From Chitinophaga sp. CB10 (GTDB lineage: Bacteria > Bacteroidota > Bacteroidia > Chitinophagales > Chitinophagaceae), in assembly GCA_001870995.2 (NCBI GenBank), contig MLAV02000024.1, forward strand, positions 1 through 64,000: a stretch of DNA of 64,000 nt, in the 5' to 3' direction. Below, piece by piece: positions 9,601 to 17,506 of this stretch (within the stretch, counting starts at the first letter, position 1; every line of letters begins with the position of its first letter). The position numbers and the translations under genes were made by a program. The notes below the pieces were generated by a model, which saw only the letters and a program-made list of their open reading frames with translations, did not search any database and was not told the DNA's origin.

Positions 9601-10561
9601 CCGAAGAACCATTGAAGTTATTTAGCTGATATCTACGCGACTCTGAAAACATTCCTTCGTATTCTAAAGGCCCTTGAAATTTTTCATATTTAAAAATAAT
9701 GGTATCCTTTCTATCCGCAGAAATAATATAGTTCAGATACCAATTGGAAGTAAAATGTCTGGCTTCGGCGCCGTTCACTCCAATTGGCTCAAACATGCTG
9801 CCTAAATCTTGATATTCTTTTACAGCAAATACATAATTTGTACCTGTATTATTATCCACCACACGAAAAGTGTCTATTTCTCCTCCATGGAAATCATCAA
9901 TATTTCCAACGAAACTTACTGCTAAGTTCTGCTGACTGATTAAATGAGCTTTTCTATCTTTTGTAAATATAAATTTGGCAGAGATACCAGGTGCGCTGAT
10001 ATTAAATATATCAGCCTGGCTATCCATATTCCTTTTCTCTATTTCATCCAGCAGTAAATAAGCCTGATGGTAGTTTCCCCATGTGATAGCCTGATTAATG
10101 GTTGGTTCATAAGCCGAATCTCCCCATACATAACTAAACAATTCGGGAACATGTGTTTCCAAATCTGGCAAAGCTTCTGTTATCAGATATCCTCCCGGCC
10201 GCTCATCAGGGGTACCATTCATGGCCCTGGATATAACACCACCTGCATCCAGCGCCCATCCAAGTCCCACATTAGATGCCATATCCTCTACCTTATATCC
10301 GCCAGCATGATAACGTAATTGGATATCTACATTCAGATTTTTTGAATCGTCTTTATAATTGAAGATGGGAACTGTAATTGATGGGATTCCAGTTGCCAAA
10401 CCAACAGGAATGTCACCAAACTTACCAAGAGCGGCGGCGTTAGGCGTCGTAGGTATCGGCAGCTTCCATAATTCCTTTTTGTAAGATGGTTCATTTGTCT
10501 GGGCTTCAGTAATAACATAAGTTAACAACAATCCTAAGACCAGCGTGATTCTTTTCAACAT
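6617..10561 (-). CDS. large RHS-companion surface protein with C-terminal DUF5977-like domain
   Basis: 1314 aa with a signal peptide (MLKRITLVLGLLLTYVITEA, cut before Q). The start is typical of the partner gene found upstream of Bacteroidota RHS genes: LGKFGDIPVGLATGIPSITV, then GYKVEDMASNVGLGWALDAGG. The middle is a long beta-rich region with scattered YD-like units (YDGVKTEPIVTRYSY, YEYDDFLRLMQIRD). The end has a DUF5977-like segment (SFTKNDCAGGFAGSTVTYTV, then NGQNYANANGQC) and a Cys-rich tail with nine or more Cys, probably disulfide-bonded outside the cytoplasm. It lies upstream of the 121-aa gene and the RHS gene in one direction. Base composition is clearly more AT-rich than the biosynthetic genes further along, which suggests acquisition by transfer. 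Function unknown; a surface or secretion partner of the RHS protein is inferred. Confidence 0.85.
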   Translation of the reverse strand: MLKRITLVLGLLLTYVITEAQTNEPSYKKELWKLPIPTTPNAAALGKFGDIPVGLATGIPSITVPIFNYKDDSKNLNVDIQLRYHAGGYKVEDMASNVGLGWALDAGGVISRAMNGTPDERPGGYLITEALPDLETHVPELFSYVWGDSAYEPTINQAITWGNYHQAYLLLDEIEKRNMDSQADIFNISAPGISAKFIFTKDRKAHLISQQNLAVSFVGNIDDFHGGEIDTFRVVDNNTGTNYVFAVKEYQDLGSMFEPIGVNGAEARHFTSNWYLNYIISADRKDTIIFKYEKFQGPLEYEGMFSESRRYQLNNFNGSSGGAYSGIIHSTPIIVYEPIRLTEVHFPDDTKINFAYNLARLDYTRDKALTDIIIKNQDQQKHFNLTYDYFDSPCINSDCVSFIPTDLPNDYSKRLKLLRVQQIDKNGGLLPPYEFEYNNKMLPSRRSTAQDHWGYYNGKTALTLIPEFYIPNIGIAGGHVGGAIRDADPNFAIAGILEKIKYPTGGYTKLYYEGNNVYNEEYFYNQTTQNVNFVKQEAGLFKSLALPDRASADTVPLTIQSDSPFELDTDETENQVPTGGNIEVTIRSTDLSYSKTIICPTESLKGGVFENLLLPLNKSYEVSFTGDYFTNLNPNYEIKLIYTYKIHPVPRSVGGLRVVKTEDYDGVKTEPIVTRYSYAAVDGPTSGNIQNMPNYSYSYDTHLEWSEGDMNTLPKLRILYFVNFISSPTQSLSYYQGSPVIYKRVTVTKSQAATPLGYTVHEFSSFAREPNAINDYPYVQQQPLEWKQGLPLADSVFDGVGRLIKTINNEYQYHEERPSDNNSRNLLTYTVQTDNKDTRQNTVFGARRFYWIFGRSELTKRTTKEFTASGTIEQVVEYTYYLDNYQLAKQRTFNSRGETYESRYYYVNNYDQSVFPPNTLLYNGHKMVSKEDWLFKNGNWFLTNAFVTSFAAFDNIVRPSSILSAPLGLTPESSVGAFNPAILYRVPGLTEDITFEKYNYQGNVTEVKFKNKPLNSLIWDSKQLHQPTAVVENARLEEVYYTSFEDATGIADPEAVTGDKVFAGNFTIPFTIPTNSGRTFTLSYWTSNGNKWELHQEPYFGPKVISAIKIDEVRVFPTDAIMTTFTAKPLVGVTSTSDSKGLIAKYEYDDFLRLMQIRDIHKNILKKFEYSYNTPSAPGQIYRSDAISQSFTKNDCAGGFAGSTVTYTVAAGKYSSTISQSDANEKAWMELNANGQNYANANGQCSATGCSTNSCSGPGQRCVANNCETGIKICTNSVFNPSTGMYDCTFHYEWSDNVWSADFIESSPYECLIH

Positions 10562-10757
10562 AACAAATAGGTATAGATATTTTTTGGCAGCTTGACTAAA
10601 TTAGGTCAGATGCTAAGTATCATTTTGGTTCTACAGCTTTACAATATATAGCTTCTTAAACGGCAGTATCCTCGAAAAAATGCCTATTTAAAAATAGGCA
10701 ACTTACTGTTAAAATTCAAAATAAATAAACACTCGACAAATTTCAATTCCTATAAAA

Positions 10758-10777
10758 AAAGGGGCCTAAGCCCCTTT
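10758..10777 (-). terminator. intrinsic terminator of the Gfo/Idh/MocA gene
   Basis: GGGGC (10761-10765) and GCCCC (10770-10774) form a tight stem with a 4-nt loop, extended by A-T pairs. On the minus strand the hairpin is followed by a run of seven T. It is just past the stop at 10782. Confidence 0.85.
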
Positions 10778-10781
10778 CCCT

Positions 10782-12209
10782 TTATACCTTATAATACTGC
10801 TCCCAGCCCTTTCTAGGCGGAGGCCCTACTAATAATTCATTCGCACGTTTACTACTCGTAATCACTTTCTTCTCCCTGTCAAACTGAATCTTCTCACCGG
10901 TCCACTGCGCAATTACGCCTAAGCAGAATACCTGGCTAAGCGGCCCTGCAATGGCGAATGGCGAACGGGTTTGCTCCTCGCCTTTACAAGCCTTCAGGAA
11001 GTTTTCAAAGTGGTTGGAAGGACTCTTCGGCACCTCTGGTAATTTACCTGCCATTTCTTTCGCTTTTTCTTCCGGAATGATAGACAGGGTGCTACCGTGT
11101 GAACCGCCTTTGAAAGTCAGGTCTTTACTGTAAATGATTTTACCAGGGTTCAATTTAGCTGGCTTTATCGGACCATTGCTTGGCGGCGGGATATTTGGAT
11201 CGAGCCCCTGTACACCATAGCCTTCAGGGATCGGTGGCAGGTTATCCACACCATCGTACCAGGTGATATCCAGTGCCGGCATGTTTCCTCTCTTAGGGAA
11301 TTTGAAAGCCAGCGTGGTGCTCATCGGGTAGAAGAAATTATTATGACCGGTGAGTTTAATCGGATCTACCTCGTACGGCAAGCCCAGGTTCAGGAACTGA
11401 TGCGCTGTATCGATGATGTGCGCGCCCCAGTCGCCCAGTGCGCCCATGCCGAAATCGAACCAGCAGCGCCATTGCCCGTTTACAAAGTCTTTATTATAGG
11501 AATGGCCTTGCGTGGTCATCTGCCATACGTTCCAGTCCAGTGTTGCTGGTACCGGTTCTGCCGGCGGGAACGACTTAATATTTGGATCCCAGCCATGCCA
11601 GCGGCGTGGGGAGTTCATGTGTGCGGTGATAGCAGTTACATCTTTAATAATACCGGCTTCTGTCCAGGCTTTGAACTGGAAATAGTTGGCCTCGGAGTGG
11701 CCCTGGTTACCCATCTGGGTTACCACTTTAGGGTTCTTGCGGGCGGCCTTCATCATCAGCTCCACTTCATTGAAGGTGCGGGCCATCGGTTTTTCCACAT
11801 ACACGTGTTTACCCAGGCCTATGGCCATCATGGTAATCGGGAAATGGGAGAAGTCAGGTACGCCGACAGATACGGCATCGATCTGGTTGCCCATCTTATC
11901 GAACATCTGGCGGAAGTCCTGGAAGCGTGGTACGTTAGGGAACATCTTCATGACTTCGAGGGTATGGGGCGCGCCCATATCCACATCGCAAAGTGCTACA
12001 ACGTTTGCCAGTCCGGTTTTATAGAGCGCCTGGGCGATCTCTCCTCCCCTGTTGCCAATACCAATGAAAGCGATATTTACTTTTTCGTTGGGCCCGATCT
12101 TACGGGTGTAAGGCTTCGCAGCGGCCATCAGCAGGCTGGGAGTGGCGGTTGCCAGGGTAGCCAGCGCTGCCTGTTTCAGGAAGCTCCTTCTTGAATCGTT
12201 ATGGTTCAT
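10782..12209 (-). CDS. Gfo/Idh/MocA-family oxidoreductase with Tat signal
   Basis: 475 aa. A twin-arginine signal (DSRRSFLKQAALATLATATP) indicates export of a folded, cofactor-loaded protein. The NAD(P)-binding Rossmann motif follows (NIAFIGIGNRGGEIAQAL), then the family's EKP motif (HVYVEKPMARTFNEVE) that binds cofactor and substrate, and MGNQGHSEANYFQFK. The C-terminal half is the usual alpha/beta substrate domain (WRCWFDFGMGALGDWGAHI). Length is normal for the large periplasmic branch common in Bacteroidota polysaccharide users. Substrate cannot be read from sequence; a sugar or sugar-acid dehydrogenase is likely. It stands alone with its own terminator. Confidence 0.9.
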   Translation of the reverse strand: MNHNDSRRSFLKQAALATLATATPSLLMAAAKPYTRKIGPNEKVNIAFIGIGNRGGEIAQALYKTGLANVVALCDVDMGAPHTLEVMKMFPNVPRFQDFRQMFDKMGNQIDAVSVGVPDFSHFPITMMAIGLGKHVYVEKPMARTFNEVELMMKAARKNPKVVTQMGNQGHSEANYFQFKAWTEAGIIKDVTAITAHMNSPRRWHGWDPNIKSFPPAEPVPATLDWNVWQMTTQGHSYNKDFVNGQWRCWFDFGMGALGDWGAHIIDTAHQFLNLGLPYEVDPIKLTGHNNFFYPMSTTLAFKFPKRGNMPALDITWYDGVDNLPPIPEGYGVQGLDPNIPPPSNGPIKPAKLNPGKIIYSKDLTFKGGSHGSTLSIIPEEKAKEMAGKLPEVPKSPSNHFENFLKACKGEEQTRSPFAIAGPLSQVFCLGVIAQWTGEKIQFDREKKVITSSKRANELLVGPPPRKGWEQYYKV

Positions 12210-12930
12210 AGCGTGGTTTATTGATTGCTTCCCCCAAAATATAAAAAAGGCTTTGCAATCGAAAGCATAAACGAAAAAAAGGTAAAAACTTTACATGGGC
12301 GGTTAAGGAAGTATCAGCGAACCGGGGGTTTTGGGGATGAATGAGGCTCGGAGGGTGCAGTAGGAGCACGGAGAAGTGCGGTACAGCGGCATGGAGAAAT
12401 GCATTGGGGAGACCTTGGGAGTGTAGTGAGGAGGCGCGGAGGTGCGCAGTGAGGAGGATCGGAGATTTGCCGTGAGGAGGGACGGAAGTGTAAGGTGAGG
12501 AAGAATGGAGGTGTGCGGTGAGGAGGATCGGAGACGTGCAGTGAGGAGGAACGCAGATGTGCAGTCAGGAAACCAGGGTGTGCAGTCAGGAAACCAGGGA
12601 AGTGCGAAGAACGCAGGTATGCCGTCAGGAAGAACGCAGGCGCGCGGTATAGAAAAACGGAAGTGTGCAGGAGGTCAGGGAAGTAAGGAAGATCGCACGT
12701 ATGCCGTCAGGAAGAACGCAGGCGCGCGGTATAGAAAAACGGAAGTGTGCAGTGAGGAGGCCAGGGAAGTAAGGAAGAACACAGGTATGCCGTCAGTAAG
12801 AACACAGGCGCGCGGTGTAGAAAAACCACTGTGTGCAGTTAAAAGACCAGCTAACTCCCGTCCAAAACCACAGCCACGTCCCCCCCTGACGCCCGGCCCC
12901 CCCACAACCACAAAAAACCCACACAAAAAA
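12210..12930. other. long gene-free stretch, mostly minisatellite
   Basis: No ORF here has protein-like composition on either strand. The stretch holds the degenerate tandem repeat described separately, then a C-rich, Pro-codon-like segment running up to the aroC terminator. Confidence 0.7.
12352..12840. repeat. degenerate G/A-rich minisatellite, about 23-bp units with an 82-86 bp higher-order unit
   Basis: About twenty imperfect units of roughly 23 bp follow each other, of the form gtgtgcagtgaggaggatcg. In the right part a longer unit containing gtatgccgtcaggaagaacg, then gcgcgcggtatagaaaaac, recurs at 12617, 12699 and 12785 (spacings 82 and 86 bp). Copies are diverged by substitutions and small indels. 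ORFs drawn through it (for example 12505-13104 plus) merely translate the repeat. Confidence 0.8.
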
Positions 12931-12956
12931 AGCCGACCCTCCCGGCCGGCTCTCTC
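12931..12956 (-). terminator. intrinsic terminator of the aromatic operon (after aroC)
   Basis: AGCCGACC (12931-12938) pairs with GGCCGGCT (12944-12951) with one G-U pair. On the minus strand the stem is followed by TTTTTTTGTG. It marks the 3' end of the seven-gene aromatic operon. Confidence 0.75.
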
Positions 12957-12986
12957 TGCTAATAACTTCTCTAATCCCCACAGCAA

Positions 12987-13988
12987 TCACCCCTGCTTAA
13001 ACACCCGCGGCCTCCGCTGCTCCAGCAGCATGAAATCCGCCAGCACCATCGCAGTCACCGCTTCCAGCACCACCGGCACACGCAACGCTATACACAAATC
13101 ATGACGCCCCTTCACACTAAACGTTTCCACTTCCCCGCTCTTAATATTCAACGTCTGCTGCTCCTTAGGCGTGCTGGACGTCGGCTTCACGGCTATACGA
13201 AAAACCAGCGGGTTGCCGTTGGTAATCCCGCCAACCACACCGCCGGCATGATTGGTAGCCGTTTTACCGGTTTTATCCACAATAGGATCGTTGTGTTCCA
13301 GGCCTTTCATCTTCGCGGCGGCAAAGCCGGCGCCGAATTCAATGCCCTTGATGGCAGGAATGGCAAATACGGCATGGGCCAGGTTCGACTCCAAAGAATC
13401 AAAGAAAGGCTCGCCCAATCCAATCGGTAAACCTTCTACCCTGCACTCTACAATACCGCCTACGGAATCCTTCGCCGCAATAGCCGCTTCCAGGCCCGCT
13501 TCCGGATCAGGATTACCACCCACTTCCGTAATATAGGCACTCACTTTTACGCTGTCGCCGAGTATCTTTTTGGCAATCACGCCAGCCGCCACCAGGTTCA
13601 GCGTAAGGCGACCGCTAAAATGCCCGCCGCCACGGTAATCCTCGAAACCGCCGAACTTCTCGGTGGCTACAAAGTCGGCATGGCCGGGCCGCGGAAACTC
13701 CCGCAGCTTCTCATAATCTGTACTGCGGGTGTTGTTGTTTTCAAACATAATCGTCACCGGAGCGCCGGTCGTATGATCGTTGAAAACGCCTGATTTCAGG
13801 AACGGAAGATCCTCTTCCTTACGGGGAGTAGTGCCTCTTGAGCCGCCTTTGCGCCTTTCCAGGTCTGCCAGGAAATCTTCCTGCTTCAGGGAAATACCGG
13901 CAGGCACCCCGTCGATATTCACACCAACGCTGGCCCCATGGGATTCTCCGAATACATTAACCCTGAATAATCTGCCAAAACTGTTCAC
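12987..13988 (-). CDS. aroC: chorismate synthase
   Basis: 333 aa. It converts 5-enolpyruvylshikimate-3-phosphate to chorismate, using reduced FMN; it is cytoplasmic and the last common step to Phe, Tyr and Trp. Signature stretches are present: FGESHGASVGV near the N-terminus, EFPRPGHADF with the catalytic-region His, YRGGGHFSGRLTLN (FMN/phosphate site), GGITNGNPLVFRIAVKPT and RHDLCIALRVPVVLEAVTA. The start must be GTG at 13988, because a TAG lies two codons upstream in frame and no ATG is available. Length is slightly below the usual 350-360 aa, but all core motifs are present. Last gene of the operon, 36 bp after aroA. Confidence 0.97.
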   Translation of the reverse strand: MNSFGRLFRVNVFGESHGASVGVNIDGVPAGISLKQEDFLADLERRKGGSRGTTPRKEEDLPFLKSGVFNDHTTGAPVTIMFENNNTRSTDYEKLREFPRPGHADFVATEKFGGFEDYRGGGHFSGRLTLNLVAAGVIAKKILGDSVKVSAYITEVGGNPDPEAGLEAAIAAKDSVGGIVECRVEGLPIGLGEPFFDSLESNLAHAVFAIPAIKGIEFGAGFAAAKMKGLEHNDPIVDKTGKTATNHAGGVVGGITNGNPLVFRIAVKPTSSTPKEQQTLNIKSGEVETFSVKGRHDLCIALRVPVVLEAVTAMVLADFMLLEQRRPRVFKQG

Positions 13989-14024
13989 ACACTAATTTTT
14001 AAAGATGAATATTGTTGATGATCC

Positions 14025-15293
14025 TTAAGCATTCACTGCTACGGCTACCTTACCGCCTATGGTCTGCAGGTGGTCGTAGAACTCAGGGTATGACTTATTG
14101 ATCGCTTCTGCATTTTCAATTACTACCGGCGCATCTGCCGTCAACGCGGCTACCGCACAGGCCATGGCAATACGGTGGTCATTATGCGAGCTCACCGTAG
14201 CGCCTTTGATACCGGTACCGCCATGCACCAGCATCTCATCGCCGTTGAGGTCAATCTGAATGCCCATTTTACCAAACTCCTGCTGCAGCGTAATGCCACG
14301 GTCGCTCTCCTTGTGCGCCAAACGGCTCACACCAAGTATTTTCGTAGTGCCCTTACAGTTAGCAGCCAGCGCTACCAGCGGCGGAAACAGGTCCGGACAA
14401 TCAGTAGCGTCAAACTCGAAAGCCTTCAACCCGTCCTTTTCAATATTGATGGTAAACATGCCTGGCAACAGGTAAGCGCCCGCGCTGCGCAACGCATCCA
14501 AAATAGCCTTGTCGGACTGCGCAGAAGCCGTGTTAAGGTGATGCACCTCCGCTTTACCCGCCACCGCAGCGGCTACCAGCAAAAAGGCAGCGCCGCTCCA
14601 GTCGCCTTCCACGGTATAATCCTTTGCCTGGTACTGTTGCTTTTTACCGAAATGGAAGGTCTCAAAATTTTCCTGCTGAACGTTCACTCCAAAGTGAGCC
14701 ATCAGCTGCAAGGTTAACGCAATGTAAGGTTTGCTCTTCAGGTCCTGCACCGTGATGGTTACATTTTCCGCATTGGCGCCATACGCCATCAGCAAACCTG
14801 TTAAAAACTGGGAACTCAGGCTGCCATCGATGGTAATATCCTTCGGTTGCAGCGGCCCCTGTATGTGTAAAGGCAGCTTGCCCTCGCGGGAGGTGATCTT
14901 CACGCCCAGCTGAGGCAGCACCTCTTCAAAAAAGTTCATCGGGCGGGTCGTCAAACTACCATGCCCGTTAATCGTGATCGGCTGAGATGCCAGCGCCGCA
15001 ATCGGCGTGAACATGCGGATGCCCAAACCGGACTCCCCGCAGTTGATCTCATCAAAACGCGGCTGTATGCCATTGCTGCTGATCTCAATCAGGTCAGCCT
15101 TACGGATTACCGTGGCGCCGAGCTTTTCGGCCACATCCAGCGCTGCCAGGCAATCGTTGCTCAGGCCGGGATTGCGGATAATGCTTTTTCCATTTGCCAG
15201 CAGCGCAGCTGCTACCGCGCGCTGCATGGCGCTTTTTGATGGATTGGCCGTAACCGTTCCGGAAATGCTGGCGGGTGATACAGTAACTTGCAT
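14025..15293 (-). CDS. aroA: 3-phosphoshikimate 1-carboxyvinyltransferase (EPSP synthase)
   Basis: 422 aa. It transfers the enolpyruvyl group of PEP to shikimate-3-phosphate. Motifs in order: NPSKSAMQRAVAAALLANG (PEP-contact Lys), GESGLGIRMFTPIAAL, SLSSQFLTGLLMA, EGDWSGAAFLLVAAA, DCPDLFPPLVALAANC, LAHKESDRGITLQQEFGKMG and HNDHRIAMACAVAAL. The KESDR and DHR motifs are the conserved substrate and catalytic regions. The second of these, SGLGIR instead of the more common SGTxxR, is a Bacteroidota-style variant. Located between aroB and aroC, 37 bp from each neighbour. Confidence 0.97.
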   Translation of the reverse strand: MQVTVSPASISGTVTANPSKSAMQRAVAAALLANGKSIIRNPGLSNDCLAALDVAEKLGATVIRKADLIEISSNGIQPRFDEINCGESGLGIRMFTPIAALASQPITINGHGSLTTRPMNFFEEVLPQLGVKITSREGKLPLHIQGPLQPKDITIDGSLSSQFLTGLLMAYGANAENVTITVQDLKSKPYIALTLQLMAHFGVNVQQENFETFHFGKKQQYQAKDYTVEGDWSGAAFLLVAAAVAGKAEVHHLNTASAQSDKAILDALRSAGAYLLPGMFTINIEKDGLKAFEFDATDCPDLFPPLVALAANCKGTTKILGVSRLAHKESDRGITLQQEFGKMGIQIDLNGDEMLVHGGTGIKGATVSSHNDHRIAMACAVAALTADAPVVIENAEAINKSYPEFYDHLQTIGGKVAVAVNA

Positions 15294-15330
15294 ATAATTC
15301 GTATAGCCGTTTTAGTTAGTTAGAAAAATT

Positions 15331-16356
15331 TTACAACTGCTCCATCATAGTCCTCAACTCCGTGATAGGAACCGCCTTCGTCGTCGCCTTCCCTATCGTC
15401 TCCAGCAGCACAAAGTGAATATCGTTCTTCTCCCGCTTCTTGTCCAGCTTAAAGATGTCATACACGGCATCCTTATCTGAAGTAAAAGCAACCGGCAGCT
15501 GGTAATCCATAATCAGTTTAATCAGCCGGAGGGTTTGCTCTTTGGGGAAGCCCATCAATTGCTCGGAGAAACGCGCCGCAGCCACCATACCGATCGCCAC
15601 CGCCTTTCCGTGCGCAATATGCTCCAGCTTTTCCACCGCATGCCCCAGGGTATGCCCGAAGTTCAGCCAGCGGCGGGGGCCCGTTTCAAATTCATCTTCC
15701 AGCACCACTTTGGTTTTCGCGTCCACTGACTTTTCCACCAGGTACTGCAGTACTTCCACATCGCGGGCCAAAGCTTTCTCCTTGTGCTGTTCCAAATAAT
15801 CAAACAACGCCGCATCCATGATGCAGGCATATTTAATGATCTCCGCAAAACCGTTATGCCATTCCTCATCCGGCATGGTTAACGGTAACGTATAATCGAA
15901 GAGGATAAATTCAGGCTGCGTGATCGTACCCAGGAGGTTTTTCTGCTTACCGTGGCTCACCCCGTTCTTACCGCCAATGCTGGCATCTACCTGCGCCAGT
16001 AAGGTAGTAGGAACAAAGCCGAAAGGAATCCCGCGCATGTAAATGCTGGCGGCAAACCCCGCCACGTCGGTCATCATCCCGCCGCCAATGCCTACCAGCG
16101 TAGTCTTGCGGTCGGCCTCAAAACCGATGAGCCCATCGATGATCTGCTCCACCGTCTGCATGTTTTTCACCTCCTCGCCGGCGGCTACAACAATCTTTTT
16201 CCAGTCGTGCAACTTGTGCCCGTGGCGCCGCTCTACATTTTCGTCGATCACGAGTACGGAACGGTTTTTATCCACGTGGTTGCCCAGTTGCAGCAGGCTC
16301 TCGCCAAGGAAATAGCGGGAGGTCTGCTGCTTGAATTGGTGCGTTTGTATTTTCAT
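15331..16356 (-). CDS. aroB: 3-dehydroquinate synthase
   Basis: 341 aa. It cyclises DAHP to 3-dehydroquinate with NAD+ and a divalent metal. The central signature is complete: GIGGGMMTDVAGFAASIYMR, then VPTTLLAQVDASIGGKNGV. Metal ligands can be seen in NGFAEIIKYACI (Glu), FGHTLGHAVE (His) and HGKAVAIGM (His). Starts 6 bp after the DAHP synthase stop, so the two are probably translationally coupled. Within this operon aroD, aroE and aroK for the middle shikimate steps are absent and must be elsewhere in the genome. Confidence 0.97.
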   Translation of the reverse strand: MKIQTHQFKQQTSRYFLGESLLQLGNHVDKNRSVLVIDENVERRHGHKLHDWKKIVVAAGEEVKNMQTVEQIIDGLIGFEADRKTTLVGIGGGMMTDVAGFAASIYMRGIPFGFVPTTLLAQVDASIGGKNGVSHGKQKNLLGTITQPEFILFDYTLPLTMPDEEWHNGFAEIIKYACIMDAALFDYLEQHKEKALARDVEVLQYLVEKSVDAKTKVVLEDEFETGPRRWLNFGHTLGHAVEKLEHIAHGKAVAIGMVAAARFSEQLMGFPKEQTLRLIKLIMDYQLPVAFTSDKDAVYDIFKLDKKREKNDIHFVLLETIGKATTKAVPITELRTMMEQL

Positions 16357-16362
16357 ACCTGC

Positions 16363-17472
16363 TTACTTGTCTTCGTTCATTACTCTGTTCTGGCGGTTGA
16401 TGGACTCCAGGTGAACAGCATCGAAGTACTTGGTAATGAATTCTTTGGTCAGGCCCAGCTTTTCGCCTTTGGCGATGTTGCGCTCCAGGATTTCATTCCA
16501 GCGGTTGGTTTGCAGGATGGTAATGTTATTTTCTTTTTTGTACTGGCCGATCTTCTCCGCAATTTTCATACGGTTGCCCAGCAGCAGCATGATTTCATCA
16601 TCCACCTGGTTGATCTGCGCGCGCAGTTTTTCCAGGGCGGAATTGAAATCTTTCTTATCGGTATGTTCGCGGCGCCATACGATGCCATCCAGGATTTCAG
16701 CCAGGCGCTCAGGGGTTACCTGCTGTTTGGCGTCGCTCCAGGCGTTGTCCGGATCTACGTGCGTTTCCAGCATCAGCCCGTCGTAATCCAGGTCGATCGC
16801 TTCCTGGGAAACTTCCTGCAGGATATCGCGGCGGCCGGAGATGTGGCTTGGGTCGCAGATCATTGGCAGTTCAGGCATACGGCGTTTCAGTTCGATCGCC
16901 AGGTGCCACATGGGAGCATTGCGGTAAGTGGTGTTACCGTAGCTGGAGAAACCGCGGTGAATCAGCCCTACTTTGCTGATACCGGCTTTCTGAATTCTTT
17001 CCACAGCGCCGAGCCAGAGTTCCAGATCAGGGTTGATCGGGTTTTTGATCAGCACGGTGGTGTCCACACCTTTCAGCGCGTCAGCCACTTCCTGTACAGA
17101 GAAAGGATTCACAGTAGTACGGGCTCCTACCCACAGGATGTCCACCCCAAAGTGCAGCGCATCTTCCACCTGCTTGGCGGTAGCTACTTCCACTGCCACC
17201 GGCAAACCGGTCAGCTCTTTCGCTTTCTGCAACCAGGGTAAGCCCTTGGTACCGATGCCTTCGAAAGAACCCGGGCGGGTACGTGGTTTCCAGATACCGG
17301 CGCGTAATACGTCCACTTTACCTGTTTTCTGTAATCTCAGTGCGGTAGCAAGTACCTGCTCTTCTGTTTCTGCACTGCAAGGGCCGGAAATGATCAACGG
17401 CTTTTTATCCGATGAAGGATCGGAGAATTTGGTATTAGCAAGAATTTGCTCCATTGTGGTATGCTGTTCCAT
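16363..17472 (-). CDS. aroF: bifunctional 3-deoxy-7-phosphoheptulonate synthase / chorismate mutase type II
   Basis: 369 aa. It is a fusion of the entry enzyme of the shikimate pathway with the enzyme making prephenate. The N-terminal about 260 residues are the class I-beta (KDPG-type) DAHP synthase: ISGPCSAETEEQVLATA, RAGIWKPRTRPGSFEGIGTK and MICDPSHISGRRDILQEVS. Residues about 268-360 are an AroQ-type chorismate mutase (LEKLRAQINQVDDEIMLLLG, RMKIAEKIGQYKKENN). In families with this fusion the mutase domain also acts as the prephenate/chorismate-binding feedback unit. This order (DAHPS then CM) matches the Bacteroidota enzymes; the usual symbol varies (aroF, aroG or aroA). Follows tyrA by 34 bp. 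Confidence 0.95.
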   Translation of the reverse strand: MEQHTTMEQILANTKFSDPSSDKKPLIISGPCSAETEEQVLATALRLQKTGKVDVLRAGIWKPRTRPGSFEGIGTKGLPWLQKAKELTGLPVAVEVATAKQVEDALHFGVDILWVGARTTVNPFSVQEVADALKGVDTTVLIKNPINPDLELWLGAVERIQKAGISKVGLIHRGFSSYGNTTYRNAPMWHLAIELKRRMPELPMICDPSHISGRRDILQEVSQEAIDLDYDGLMLETHVDPDNAWSDAKQQVTPERLAEILDGIVWRREHTDKKDFNSALEKLRAQINQVDDEIMLLLGNRMKIAEKIGQYKKENNITILQTNRWNEILERNIAKGEKLGLTKEFITKYFDAVHLESINRQNRVMNEDK

Positions 17473-17506
17473 AGTATTAAGTTACTGCGTTTAAGTAGAT
17501 TTTATG

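Noticed and set aside
12352..12840. CRISPR array
   Set aside because: Units are contiguous, degenerate and without unique spacers, and no cas genes are near.
12675..12986. 103-codon minus-strand ORF after aroC
   Set aside because: It translates the repeat's other strand and crosses the aroC terminator.
12505..13104. 199-codon plus-strand ORF through the minisatellite and into the aroC 3' end
   Set aside because: It only translates the tandem repeat and then the complement of aroC; no domain and no usable context.
16207..17241. 344-codon plus-strand ORF
   Set aside because: Antisense to the DAHP synthase/chorismate mutase gene.
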